Positions 1 through 6,710 of a stretch of DNA of 8,875 nucleotides are shown here, one piece after another. The position numbers and the translations under genes were made by a program. Position 1 is the stretch's first letter. The number at the start of each line of letters is the position of its first letter. The notes under the pieces are model-generated. The model was not told the origin of the DNA. It ran no database searches and worked only from the letters and a program-made list of their open reading frames with translations. The stretch covers positions 1-8,875 of the forward strand of contig JAICVT010000182.1 of NCBI GenBank assembly GCA_025935235.1. Reading direction: 5' to 3'. The DNA comes from Ktedonobacterales bacterium. Its GTDB lineage: Bacteria; Chloroflexota; Ktedonobacteria; Ktedonobacterales; JADMIN01.

Positions 1-2
1 CC

Positions 3-1538
3 TCAATAGCCCAGGCTGCCCAGCTCGGTCGCGCAGAGCGGCGTGACATTGAGCGCGTAGGGCTTGCCCGTGCCGGTGTCTTTGTAGTAGGTAAAGGCCT
101 CCTGCGTGGATGAGACTTTGCGATAGGTCGTCAGGTAGTAGGAGCCGACCGCTACCTTGCTGAAGGTGAAGATGCCCGTCTTGGTGTCGAGCGTCGCCTT
201 GTAGTCGTGCGAATAGGCGTTGGCGGAAGGATTGACGTGCTTCGAGAGATAGATCGTCGGGACGGGATTGTTCGGGAAGCCGGTCATCGTTCCCGTCACC
301 GTCTGCGGCGCCGCCAGCGCGCTCTTGGCCTGCTGGCCCTGGCTAGTGTCGCCATACTTGCTCACCAGTGTCTGATAGGCGGGGATGGCTGAAGCGCAGT
401 CCTGCGTCAGCAACTGCTGGCCGAGCGACCAGTAGGCGGCGGCCGCCGCGCCGTGCGCTTTGGGTGCGAAATCACTCTTGGCGTACTGATCCAGAACCAG
501 CTCGAACTCGGCAATCGCCTGCTTGAACTGGCTGGCCTTCACTAGTTGCTCGCCATATTGATAGTGCGCCTGGCCTGTCAGGTCAATGATGGACTGTTTG
601 CAGGCGCTATCGCAGGCGGGATCGCCGCTGTAGGACGCCAGGAAGTCGAGCGACTGCTTGAAGGGCAGCGTGATCGCGCCCGACTTGATCCACAGGCTGT
701 AGGTCTTGAAGAGGTCGGCGCGCGCGCGTGGCACGCTGGCCCCACTCTGGGCATAGGTCTTGACGACGGTGGTCAGCTTCTCGGTCGCGCCCGCGTAGTC
801 ACCATGCCGCAGCAGCGACTCGCCCCACTCCGTGTAGACGCCCGCCAGCGCCGCTGAGCCGGGCGCGCGCTCGCCCGCCTGCGTGTATTCATCCACCGCC
901 ACGCTCCAGTCGCCCGCGGACGCCGCCTGCTGAGCCTGCGCGCGTCGCAGCGGATTGGTCTGCGCGATGCCGCCCGCGCCCGCGCCGATCAGCGAGAGCG
1001 CCAGCAGCCCGCCCAGCGCCACCGCGCCGAACGAGCGGCGGCCCATCGCCACCCGCCCAACCAGCAGGCCGATCACCACCAGCGCCAGCGCGAAGGCGGT
1101 GAAGCTGACGGCCAGCGCGCCGGTCGCCCAGTCGCCGCCCAGCAGCGTCGTCTCGACGATGTAGACCGCCGCCAGCGTCAGCGCCAGCGCCACCGGCGCG
1201 CCTAGCGTCAGCCACAGCGGGAAGGGCAGCGCCAGCATGTGCGCCTCGGTCCACTCCGGGCCATCCGGCTCCTCTTCGTCGTCCACTCCTGCGCCGCCAT
1301 ACGCCGCCGGATAGTAGGAGCCAGCCGCGCGATAGGGCGCTGGCGGATAAGGCTGGTAGGGCGGGTAGGATGGGCGGCGCGGGGCGCGGGTCAGCGCGCG
1401 GCTCGGCTCCGGCCCATCCTCCGGGTACTGCTCGTACTCTTCCGAGTAGTCCTCTGCCGTCGCATCTACCACATCGGGCGCCGGGGTGGGTCGGGGTCGG
1501 GGCGCGGCAGATCGTCGCCGTCGGGTGCGTTCGTCCAT
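3..1538 (-). CDS. Three-pass membrane protein with TPR-like region and C-terminal beta-sandwich-like domain
   Basis: Complete 511-residue protein of unknown function. Residues 1-100 form a low-complexity tail: Arg/Pro-rich first, then rich in Pro and Tyr (about 55-80), then acidic (86-92). Three hydrophobic segments follow at about 104-128, 140-164 and 170-192. The loop between the first two is acidic and that between the last two is basic (GRVAMGRR), which by the positive-inside rule puts the N-terminus inside and the rest outside. Residues about 199-400 are helical with TPR-like units (AGDWSVAVDEYTQAG at 208-222, HGDYAGATEKL at 245-255, ASQFKQAIAEFELVL at 335-349). Residues about 411-500 resemble a carboxypeptidase-regulatory-like beta sandwich (TGIFTFSKVAVGSYYLTTY). 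Cysteines 309, 313, 381 and 502 all lie in the predicted outer part and could form disulfides. The ATG at 1536-1538 is preceded by GGAG (1549-1552) at 10 bases. It follows the SbcC-like gene by 81 bases and is probably co-transcribed. A surface scaffold role is inference. Confidence 0.85.
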   Translation of the reverse strand: MDERTRRRRSAAPRPRPTPAPDVVDATAEDYSEEYEQYPEDGPEPSRALTRAPRRPSYPPYQPYPPAPYRAAGSYYPAAYGGAGVDDEEEPDGPEWTEAHMLALPFPLWLTLGAPVALALTLAAVYIVETTLLGGDWATGALAVSFTAFALALVVIGLLVGRVAMGRRSFGAVALGGLLALSLIGAGAGGIAQTNPLRRAQAQQAASAGDWSVAVDEYTQAGERAPGSAALAGVYTEWGESLLRHGDYAGATEKLTTVVKTYAQSGASVPRARADLFKTYSLWIKSGAITLPFKQSLDFLASYSGDPACDSACKQSIIDLTGQAHYQYGEQLVKASQFKQAIAEFELVLDQYAKSDFAPKAHGAAAAAYWSLGQQLLTQDCASAIPAYQTLVSKYGDTSQGQQAKSALAAPQTVTGTMTGFPNNPVPTIYLSKHVNPSANAYSHDYKATLDTKTGIFTFSKVAVGSYYLTTYRKVSSTQEAFTYYKDTGTGKPYALNVTPLCATELGSLGY

Positions 1539-1579
1539 CGGTGGCTCACTCCAGAGCGCTACAGGATCACCAGAAGAAG

Positions 1580-1600
1580 TCGCCAGCCGGTCGCTGGCAA
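1580..1600 (-). terminator. Weak intercistronic hairpin, possible attenuator or terminator
   Basis: Read on the minus strand, GCCAGC (1593-1598) pairs with GCTGGC (1582-1587) across a 5-base loop. One G-U and one U-A pair extend the stem to 8 bp. The pyrimidine-rich stretch CTTCTTCT follows, but not a true run of T. It lies just after the stop codon of the SbcC-like gene and before the membrane-protein gene. It could slow RNA decay or partly terminate transcription. A chance hairpin in GC-rich DNA is also possible. Confidence 0.25.
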
Positions 1601-1619
1601 GCCGCTGGTTGGCGGAGGC

Positions 1620-4600
1620 TCACTCTGCCAGCAGCGCGCTCAGGTCGGCCCGCTGGGCCAGATCGGCCAGGCGCTCGCGCGGCGCGTCCAGCCTATCCAG
1701 ATCGGCGGCGAACGTCGCGAAGGGCGTCGCGGCGCCGAACTCGTCGCCATCGTCGCTGACGACGGTGACGCCGTTGCGCTTCTCCAGGTGAATGACGCTA
1801 TCCAGTCCTTGCTCGAAGGTGTCATCGTGGCTGATGACGATCAACTGCTCGAAGCCGCGCACCCGGCGAATCTGCTCGGCCAGGGCGCCGCGGCGCTCGC
1901 TATCCATATTCTGGGTTGGCTCATCGAAGAAGGCCAGATCGAGGCCCGTCAGCCGCCGCAGCAGCGCCAGCCGCGTGGCCAGCGCCGCCGCCATCTGCTC
2001 GCCGCCGCTCAGCAACGCGAACGGGCGCGCTACGCCATCGCGGGTCAGGGTGATCTCATAGTCATCTTTCCAGGCGAGCTGGGCGGAATGGTCGCCGATG
2101 ATGTCGCCAAAGATCGAGTTGGCCTGCACGGAGATCTGGCTGAGCAGGTGTTGCGTCACCAGCGGCCCAGCCTCTTTGATGACGCCGCGGAACTGGTCGA
2201 GCATCTTGAACGCCTCGGCCAGCTCATCGCGCTCCACGCGGGCGCGCTCCAGCTCGGCCAGCCGCTGCTCGCCTAGCGCGATCTTGCGCTCCAGCTCGGC
2301 CAGCGTCGCCGCGGCCAGCGTCTGGCGCTCGCGCTCGCTGCCCTGGCTGGCGCGCAGCGTGTTGGCGCGGCTGTCGGCCTCCTCCAGCGCGTGCGCGTCG
2401 AAGCGCGCCTGCGCCTGGGCCAGCGCCGCTTGCGCCGCTTGCGCCTCGCGCGCGGCGCTGGCCGCGCGCTCGGTGGCCGCGTCGTGCTCGCGCTGGCGCT
2501 CATCGAGTTGCCCGGCGGCGCGCTCGTGCTGCAAGTAGCGGACATGGCCAGGGCGCGCGCGCTTTAGCTCGGCCTCCAGCGCGGCGATCTCGCTGGCCAG
2601 GTTGGCATAGGGCGCCAGCGACTCGGCGAGCCGCGCCAGGTCAGCCTCGACCCGGCGTCGGCGCTCATCCGCCTCAGCGCACAGCCGCTCGGCGTCCGGC
2701 CGTCCCTCCGCCAGCGCCCGCTGACCAGCCAACTCGGCGCGCTTGTCGCCCAGCGCGCCCAGCTCCGCCATCAGCGCCGCGTGGGTCGCGGGAGCCTCAG
2801 CCAGCGTGGCGCGCTCGGCCTCCAGGCGGCTCGCCTCCTCGTCGCGCTCGCGCAGCAGCCCGCGCTGCTCATCCAGCGCCTGGCGCAGCGTCGGCAGCGT
2901 GGCCAGCCGCTTGTCGGCCTCCTGACTCTCGCGCAGCCGCCGCCGGGCGCCCTCCAGTCCAGCAGGATCGCCCGCCGCCAGCTCACGCGCGATCTCCTCC
3001 AGCTCGGCGGTCAGCTCGGCGTCCTTCGCGCCGCACTCGGCGAGCTGCGTGGCGGCCTGCTCGAGCTGCGCGCTGAAACCTTCGAGCTTCGCGTAGTGGA
3101 CGCTGGCTTCGCGCGCCCGCGTGGTCTGGGTGGTGGCCGCGTCGCGACTGGCCAGCGCGGGACCCAGCTTCTGCTCCTGCTCAGCGATCAGGCGATCGAA
3201 GTAGACGGCCAGGTTGTTCTCGCCGCGCGCCTGGATATTCTTGCACGGCTCACGCAGAAAGGGACAATTGCCCGCGCCAGAGAGGTCGCGCGAGCGGTGA
3301 AAGTCTTTCAGCCGCGCCTCGATCTCGCGCACGCCCTGGTCGGCGGCCTCTTGCTCGCGCTCGAAGGTGGGCAGACCATCCACCAGCGGGCGTAGCGTCT
3401 CCAGCTTGCGCAGATTCAGCCCCATCTTGGCCTGCTGGTCGCTCGCCGTCGCGCGGCGCGTGGCAACCTCCGCGCGCTCGCGGGCGATGGCGGCGCGACG
3501 CTTCTCGTGCTGCTCGCGGCGAGCGGTCAACGCCTGTAGCGCCTCGACCTGAGCGCGCCGCTCCTCCAGCGCCGCCGCCAGCGGCCGGGCCGCCTCCACC
3601 TGCGCCAGCTCGCGCTCGCGCTCGGCGATGACGCGCCCCAGCGACGCGCGCTGCTTGCCCAGTCTTTCCAGCTCACTCTGGATCTGCTTCAGGCGGTCCA
3701 TCGCCTTGAGAGCCTCGTCGCGCTGGCGCTCCACCTCGCGCTGCCGGTCGGCTGGGCCTTGCAGCGCCACCACGCGCCGCTCAGCCTGCTCGATCTCGCT
3801 CAGGCGGCGCTGGCTGTTGCGCAGGTCGCTCTGGGCGCGCTCGCTGGCGGCGGCGCCTTGCGCCTGCTGCGCCAGCAGGTCATCACGCTCCTGAGAGCGG
3901 CGCTGGGCGTGGGCGCGCCCGGCCTCGGCGCGCTGGTGCGCCGTGTGATCGGCGGCCGTCTCGGCCAGCGTCCGCGTCGCCGCGAGCGACTCATCGCGCA
4001 GCGTGACAGCCTGGGCCATCCGCTGCTGGGCGGCGCTGTGAGCGCCCGCGGCCACCTGGGCGGCGCCTTCGCGGCGCGCCAACTCGGTCTGCGCCCGGCG
4101 CAGGCGTCCCAGCGTCTCCTCGACAAGCGCCAGCTCGCTCGCCAGCGCATCGAGCCGCGCGGCGGCCTCGCGCTGGGTTTGCTGAGCGGCCGCGCGCTCC
4201 TGCCGCCAGCCGTCGAGCTGGGCGGCGCTTTGCTCCAGCGCGGCGATTTGCACATCCTGCGCCGCCATCTGGTCTTTCAGATAGCTCGCGGTATCGCGCA
4301 GCTTTTCGGCGGCGGCGCGATAATCCTCCACCTGCAGCAGGCCATCGAACTTCTTCTTGCGATTGGCGGGCGTCTCCAGAAAGTCGGCGGTCAGGGTGCC
4401 CTGGGGCGCGCCGAGCGCGGTCTTGAACAGCTCATCGAGCCGCAGCGAGCCTTCCAGCCGCAGATGGCGCTTGAGGAAGTCGAGCACATCCGCTTTGGAG
4501 TCTATGCGCTCACCAGTTCCAGGGTCGAAGATGGCCCAGTCGGCGCGCGCGCCGCAGCGCCGCGTCACGGTATAGTCGCGCTCGTCAAGCGGGGAGATGA

Positions 4601-4814
4601 AGGTGATGGCCACTTTGCCCGCGCGCTGCCCCTCGCGCACGAACTGCTCCTGGGTATAGGGAAGAAAGTCGAAGAGCGCCCAGCCAATCGCCTCCAGCAG
4701 GGTTGACTTGCCCGCGCCATTGTGACCGCGAATGGCGGTGACGCCGCCGCGCAGGTCAATGGCGGCCTGGTCATAGCTCTTGATATTGGACAATTCCACT
4801 CGTGTAATACGCAT
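1620..4814 (-). CDS. sbcC: SbcC/Rad50-type SMC family ATPase
   Basis: Full-length 1064-residue protein, close to typical SbcC (E. coli SbcC is about 1050). In known systems SbcC/Rad50 pairs with the SbcD/Mre11 nuclease to tether and process DNA ends and cleave hairpins in the cytoplasm. The N-terminal head has Walker A GHNGAGKST at 30-38 and a Q-loop-like segment GAPQGTLTADF with Gln138. Two long arms rich in Ala, Glu, Arg, Gln and Leu, about 165-510 and 530-885, read as antiparallel coiled coil. The midpoint has Cys517 and Cys524 as CPFLREPC, where Rad50 normally has C-x2-C. The C-terminal head has the ABC signature LSGGEQ (935-940), Walker B LDLAFFDEP (958-966), a D-loop at NMD (969-971) and an H-loop at SHDD (995-998). 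A charged tail of about 60 residues follows. The ATG at 4812-4814 has GAGGA (4824-4828 on the plus strand) 9 bases upstream. No sbcD is adjacent, so the symbol rests on family resemblance. Confidence 0.93.
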   Translation of the reverse strand: MRITRVELSNIKSYDQAAIDLRGGVTAIRGHNGAGKSTLLEAIGWALFDFLPYTQEQFVREGQRAGKVAITFISPLDERDYTVTRRCGARADWAIFDPGTGERIDSKADVLDFLKRHLRLEGSLRLDELFKTALGAPQGTLTADFLETPANRKKKFDGLLQVEDYRAAAEKLRDTASYLKDQMAAQDVQIAALEQSAAQLDGWRQERAAAQQTQREAAARLDALASELALVEETLGRLRRAQTELARREGAAQVAAGAHSAAQQRMAQAVTLRDESLAATRTLAETAADHTAHQRAEAGRAHAQRRSQERDDLLAQQAQGAAASERAQSDLRNSQRRLSEIEQAERRVVALQGPADRQREVERQRDEALKAMDRLKQIQSELERLGKQRASLGRVIAERERELAQVEAARPLAAALEERRAQVEALQALTARREQHEKRRAAIARERAEVATRRATASDQQAKMGLNLRKLETLRPLVDGLPTFEREQEAADQGVREIEARLKDFHRSRDLSGAGNCPFLREPCKNIQARGENNLAVYFDRLIAEQEQKLGPALASRDAATTQTTRAREASVHYAKLEGFSAQLEQAATQLAECGAKDAELTAELEEIARELAAGDPAGLEGARRRLRESQEADKRLATLPTLRQALDEQRGLLRERDEEASRLEAERATLAEAPATHAALMAELGALGDKRAELAGQRALAEGRPDAERLCAEADERRRRVEADLARLAESLAPYANLASEIAALEAELKRARPGHVRYLQHERAAGQLDERQREHDAATERAASAAREAQAAQAALAQAQARFDAHALEEADSRANTLRASQGSERERQTLAAATLAELERKIALGEQRLAELERARVERDELAEAFKMLDQFRGVIKEAGPLVTQHLLSQISVQANSIFGDIIGDHSAQLAWKDDYEITLTRDGVARPFALLSGGEQMAAALATRLALLRRLTGLDLAFFDEPTQNMDSERRGALAEQIRRVRGFEQLIVISHDDTFEQGLDSVIHLEKRNGVTVVSDDGDEFGAATPFATFAADLDRLDAPRERLADLAQRADLSALLAE

Positions 4815-5128
4815 TGGCGCAGATCCTCATATCACAGTGGGAGCCACGGAGGGATGGAGCAGGGGCGCGCGGCGGGTGGGGCTGGCGCGGCGTCTCTGCT
4901 AGCGCTATCTTACCGCGCGCGGCAAAAGCGGAAATCATCCCGACTGGCGCAGGCCCATCTGGCCAAGCTGCCGTATCCGATCCCCATCGCAGTAGTGGGC
5001 GAGAGAACAGGCTCCCGCGTCACAGCGCGCCCAGCCGCCGCTCGGCTCCGCCGAGGTCTGGAGCCAGTATAGCGCGCGCGCGGCCCACTGGCGCTGACGT
5101 TGGGAGTGTTGGGGGACTCATCGGAGGG
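4815..5128. other. 314-base spacer between methyltransferase and SbcC-like genes
   Basis: No convincing gene is present; the open frames here are short or run into the antisense of the neighbours. On the minus strand it holds two -10-like hexamers, TATACT (revcomp of 5066-5071) and TAAGAT (revcomp of 4907-4912), neither with a recognisable -35. It also has a 6-bp inverted repeat CTCGGC/GCCGAG with a 3-base loop (5041-5055), and GCCAGT/ACTGGC arms (5063-5068 and 5087-5092) enclosing an alternating GC run (5072-5081). None is followed by a T tract. The ATPase gene may have its own promoter here, but this is not proven. The last 20 bases before it carry its Shine-Dalgarno sequence. Confidence 0.5.
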
Positions 5129-6394
5129 CTATTCAACGGTCGCGTGGGCGAAGAAGAGCGGCACGCTGGCGAAGAAATGCCCCGCGGCGTCGGCGGCCTG
5201 AGCCGTGACACGCCACGCCTCGGCCTCCGCCTGGCTCAGACGCGCGGGCCACTGTTCGGCTGCCCCGGCGGCGGCGCGCGACAACTCCAGCGTGAGGTCA
5301 GCTTCGATGAAGCGCGTGGAGGCATACGCGACCGGTGTGACCGAGATCGAGACGAAGCCCGCCAGCGCCAGCAACATACGCAACTGCCGCCCGATCAACG
5401 GGTGACGGGTGTGCGCCACCTGCCAGTCAAAGATCGCCGCGACGCAGTGATCGTTGTCGGCTCCATCGGCGCTGCCGGGGTAGACCGCCATCGTCTTCCA
5501 GTCAGGCTCCACGAGCACGATGCGCGCGCCAGGACGCAGCACCCGCCGAAACTCGACCAGCGCCTGCAAGGGATCATCCACATGCTGGAGCAGCCGATCG
5601 GCGCGCAGGGCGTCGAAGCCCCCCGTCTCCAGTGGCAGCGCGGTGGCGTCGGCGGTGACAAAGCGCAGCGTACGCGCGGCATCCGCGTCGGTCGCATCAG
5701 TCGCGCGGGCGATCATCTCGGCGCTGCTATCAACGCCCACCACCGAGCCGGTCGCGCCGACGCGCCAGGCAAGCTCGCGCGCATCGGCGCCCAGCCCGCA
5801 GCCGACATCCACGGCGCGCTCGCCGGGCTTCAGGTCGAGCAGGTTATAGCTCAGCGCCTTATAGGCGGTCACCGCGCTGATTTGTGCGAGCCTCGCAAGC
5901 CAGTCACCTGCGCTCAGCGCATCCACATAGCTGGGCAACGCGCTCGGCTCCTCGTCTGGGGACGGCTCCAGCGGCTCAGCGGCCGCTGGCTCCTCCATGA
6001 CCGTAGGCTCGGCGATGACCCTCTCCTCGATGGCCTCCTCATCGTTGGGCGATGGCGCGGTGATTGGAGGCGCATCCTCGCTTTGCTCGCTTTCCTCTCC
6101 CAGTTCGCCGATCGGCTCTTCCTCTTCGACTGGCGCATCGACAACCAGCTCAGCTTCCGGCTGCTCTTCGGCTGTCGCCGCTTCCACCGGCTCCGCATCC
6201 GGCTCCGCCGCTATCTCGGCGGGTGATGCGGCCACTGCCGTATCGGACGCCTCGGGCGCCGTCTCAGGCGCCGAGGCGCCCGGAGCCGGATGCGGAACTG
6301 GCGGCTCGCCGGGCGTGGCGGGCTTGTCAGCGGCGCTCAGGGCGTCATCCGCTGGCTGCGAGGGTCGCTTGAATCGGAACCATGCCTTCGCCAT
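5129..6394 (-). CDS. Class I SAM-dependent methyltransferase with acidic N-terminal tail
   Basis: 421 residues. The C-terminal half is a class I methyltransferase of the UbiE/Methyltransf_11 type, transferring a methyl group from S-adenosylmethionine; the substrate cannot be read from sequence. Motif I is VDVGCGLG at 195-202. The end of strand 2 is VVGVD with Asp222, which should contact the ribose. The adenine-binding segment is TADATALP (Asp249). Motif IV/post IV is the DRLLQHVDDP segment (266-275), then LRPG (286-289) and VEPDW (295-299). The QH-DP and EPDW signatures are shared by a broad group of small-molecule methyltransferases. Residues about 12-165 are low complexity, dominated by Ala, Glu, Pro and Asp, and predicted disordered, after a basic start (MAKAWFRFKRP). 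No membrane segment or signal peptide is seen. The ATG at 6392-6394 is set by a perfect AAGGAGGTT. It is first in a leftward group with the SbcC-like gene, 314 bases away. Confidence 0.9.
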   Translation of the reverse strand: MAKAWFRFKRPSQPADDALSAADKPATPGEPPVPHPAPGASAPETAPEASDTAVAASPAEIAAEPDAEPVEAATAEEQPEAELVVDAPVEEEEPIGELGEESEQSEDAPPITAPSPNDEEAIEERVIAEPTVMEEPAAAEPLEPSPDEEPSALPSYVDALSAGDWLARLAQISAVTAYKALSYNLLDLKPGERAVDVGCGLGADARELAWRVGATGSVVGVDSSAEMIARATDATDADAARTLRFVTADATALPLETGGFDALRADRLLQHVDDPLQALVEFRRVLRPGARIVLVEPDWKTMAVYPGSADGADNDHCVAAIFDWQVAHTRHPLIGRQLRMLLALAGFVSISVTPVAYASTRFIEADLTLELSRAAAGAAEQWPARLSQAEAEAWRVTAQAADAAGHFFASVPLFFAHATVE

Positions 6395-6400
6395 GTGGGG

Positions 6401-6409
6401 AACCTCCTT
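6401..6409 (-). promoter_or_regulatory. Strong ribosome binding site of the methyltransferase gene
   Basis: The minus strand reads AAGGAGGTT, a full match to the 16S anti-Shine-Dalgarno sequence, ending 6 bases before the ATG at 6392-6394. It decides the start codon and suggests efficient translation. It is the strongest such site in the window. Confidence 0.85.
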
Positions 6410-6439
6410 GCGTAGAGATCAGCACGCGGAGAAACCACG

Positions 6440-6517
6440 TTAGCAGGCCTGAACGCGAGACAGCGCGACGCCAGCCGACCCCGCAACGCTCCGCCATGCC
6501 CGGCCGCGCTCAGCCAT
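6440..6517 (-). CDS. Possible 25-residue leader peptide upstream of the methyltransferase gene
   Basis: On the minus strand an ATG at 6515-6517 opens a 25-codon frame ending in TAA at 6440-6442, 45 bases before the methyltransferase start. The peptide begins MAERGRAWRSVAG and ends ALSRVQAC, with four Arg and one Trp. GGAG (revcomp of 6523-6526) lies 5 bases upstream, and the frame sits within the leader expected from the candidate extended -10 promoter. It resembles no known protein, and frames of this size are common by chance in GC-rich DNA. If translated it could be an attenuation-type leader, but no clear alternative hairpins were found. Low confidence. Confidence 0.25.
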   Translation of the reverse strand: MAERGRAWRSVAGSAGVALSRVQAC

Positions 6518-6539
6518 GCGCTCTCCAAAGAAAAGGAAC

Positions 6540-6581
6540 TGCCTGTATTTTATCACCGAGTCCAAGCCCGATTGACAGGCA
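6540..6581. repeat. Perfect 7-bp inverted repeat bracketing the divergent promoter core
   Basis: TGCCTGT at 6540-6546 is the exact reverse complement of ACAGGCA at 6575-6581, with a 28-base spacer (centres 35 bases apart). The left arm lies at the expected transcription start of the leftward promoter. The right arm overlaps the last three bases of the rightward -35 box. This placement would suit a regulator acting on both promoters, but a 7-bp match over this distance can occur by chance. Confidence 0.4.
6547..6555 (-). promoter_or_regulatory. Candidate leftward extended -10 promoter
   Basis: The minus strand reads TGATAAAAT: a TGn extension plus the -10 hexamer TAAAAT (revcomp of 6547-6552). 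With a 17-base spacer the -35 would be TCAATC (revcomp of 6570-6575), a poor match, as extended -10 promoters tolerate. Transcription would start near 6540, giving a leader of about 145 bases before the methyltransferase gene. It lies in a short AT-rich island within GC-rich DNA. Confidence 0.5.
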
Positions 6582-6599
6582 AGGGCAAGATGCTACAAT
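6572..6599 (+). promoter_or_regulatory. Near-consensus sigma-70-type promoter for the fusion gene
   Basis: TTGACA at 6572-6577 (perfect -35), a 16-base spacer, then TACAAT at 6594-6599 (5 of 6 for -10). Transcription should begin around 6605-6607, leaving an untranslated leader of about 105 bases before the ATG at 6711. The spacer contains a tandem GGCAAG pair (6578-6589). GGGCAA (6583-6588) and TTGCCC (6618-6623) form a 6-bp inverted repeat around the -10 box, a possible operator. This is the best promoter in the window and implies housekeeping-type transcription. Confidence 0.8.
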
Positions 6600-6710
6600 C
6601 ACTCCAGGGTAAGGACATTGCCCAGCGTCATCCTGTGCAGCGGGGACATACTATGCCCTCCGCGGCCAGGTGGCGCGCTCGCACACATGTAGGCCAAGGG
6701 TTGAGGTGGT

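Noticed and set aside
1239..2276. 345-codon rightward open frame across the ends of the membrane-protein and ATPase genes
   Set aside because: It spans two real genes on the other strand, including the ABC signature and Walker B region, and shows no recognisable domain.
1640..4300. Repeated Ala/Gln/Arg/Glu-rich segments as a DNA repeat array
   Set aside because: The repetition reflects coiled-coil heptads with biased codons. No unit of constant length recurs and no spacers are present, so it is neither a CRISPR array nor a tandem repeat.
3759..4706. 315-codon rightward open frame opposite the ATPase coiled coil
   Set aside because: It mirrors the repetitive Ala/Arg/Glu codons of the coiled coil; its Leu/Gly/Arg-rich product is typical of antisense translation.
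4907..4912. TAAGAT as a leftward -10 box for the ATPase gene
   Set aside because: At spacings of 16 to 18 bases no -35-like hexamer is present (ATTTCC at 17), so it is noted only within the spacer description.
4814..6226. 470-codon rightward open frame opposite the methyltransferase gene
   Set aside because: It is antisense to a gene with clear motifs, its translation is Arg/Gly-rich without domains, and it covers the spacer. Long antisense frames are expected in GC-rich DNA.
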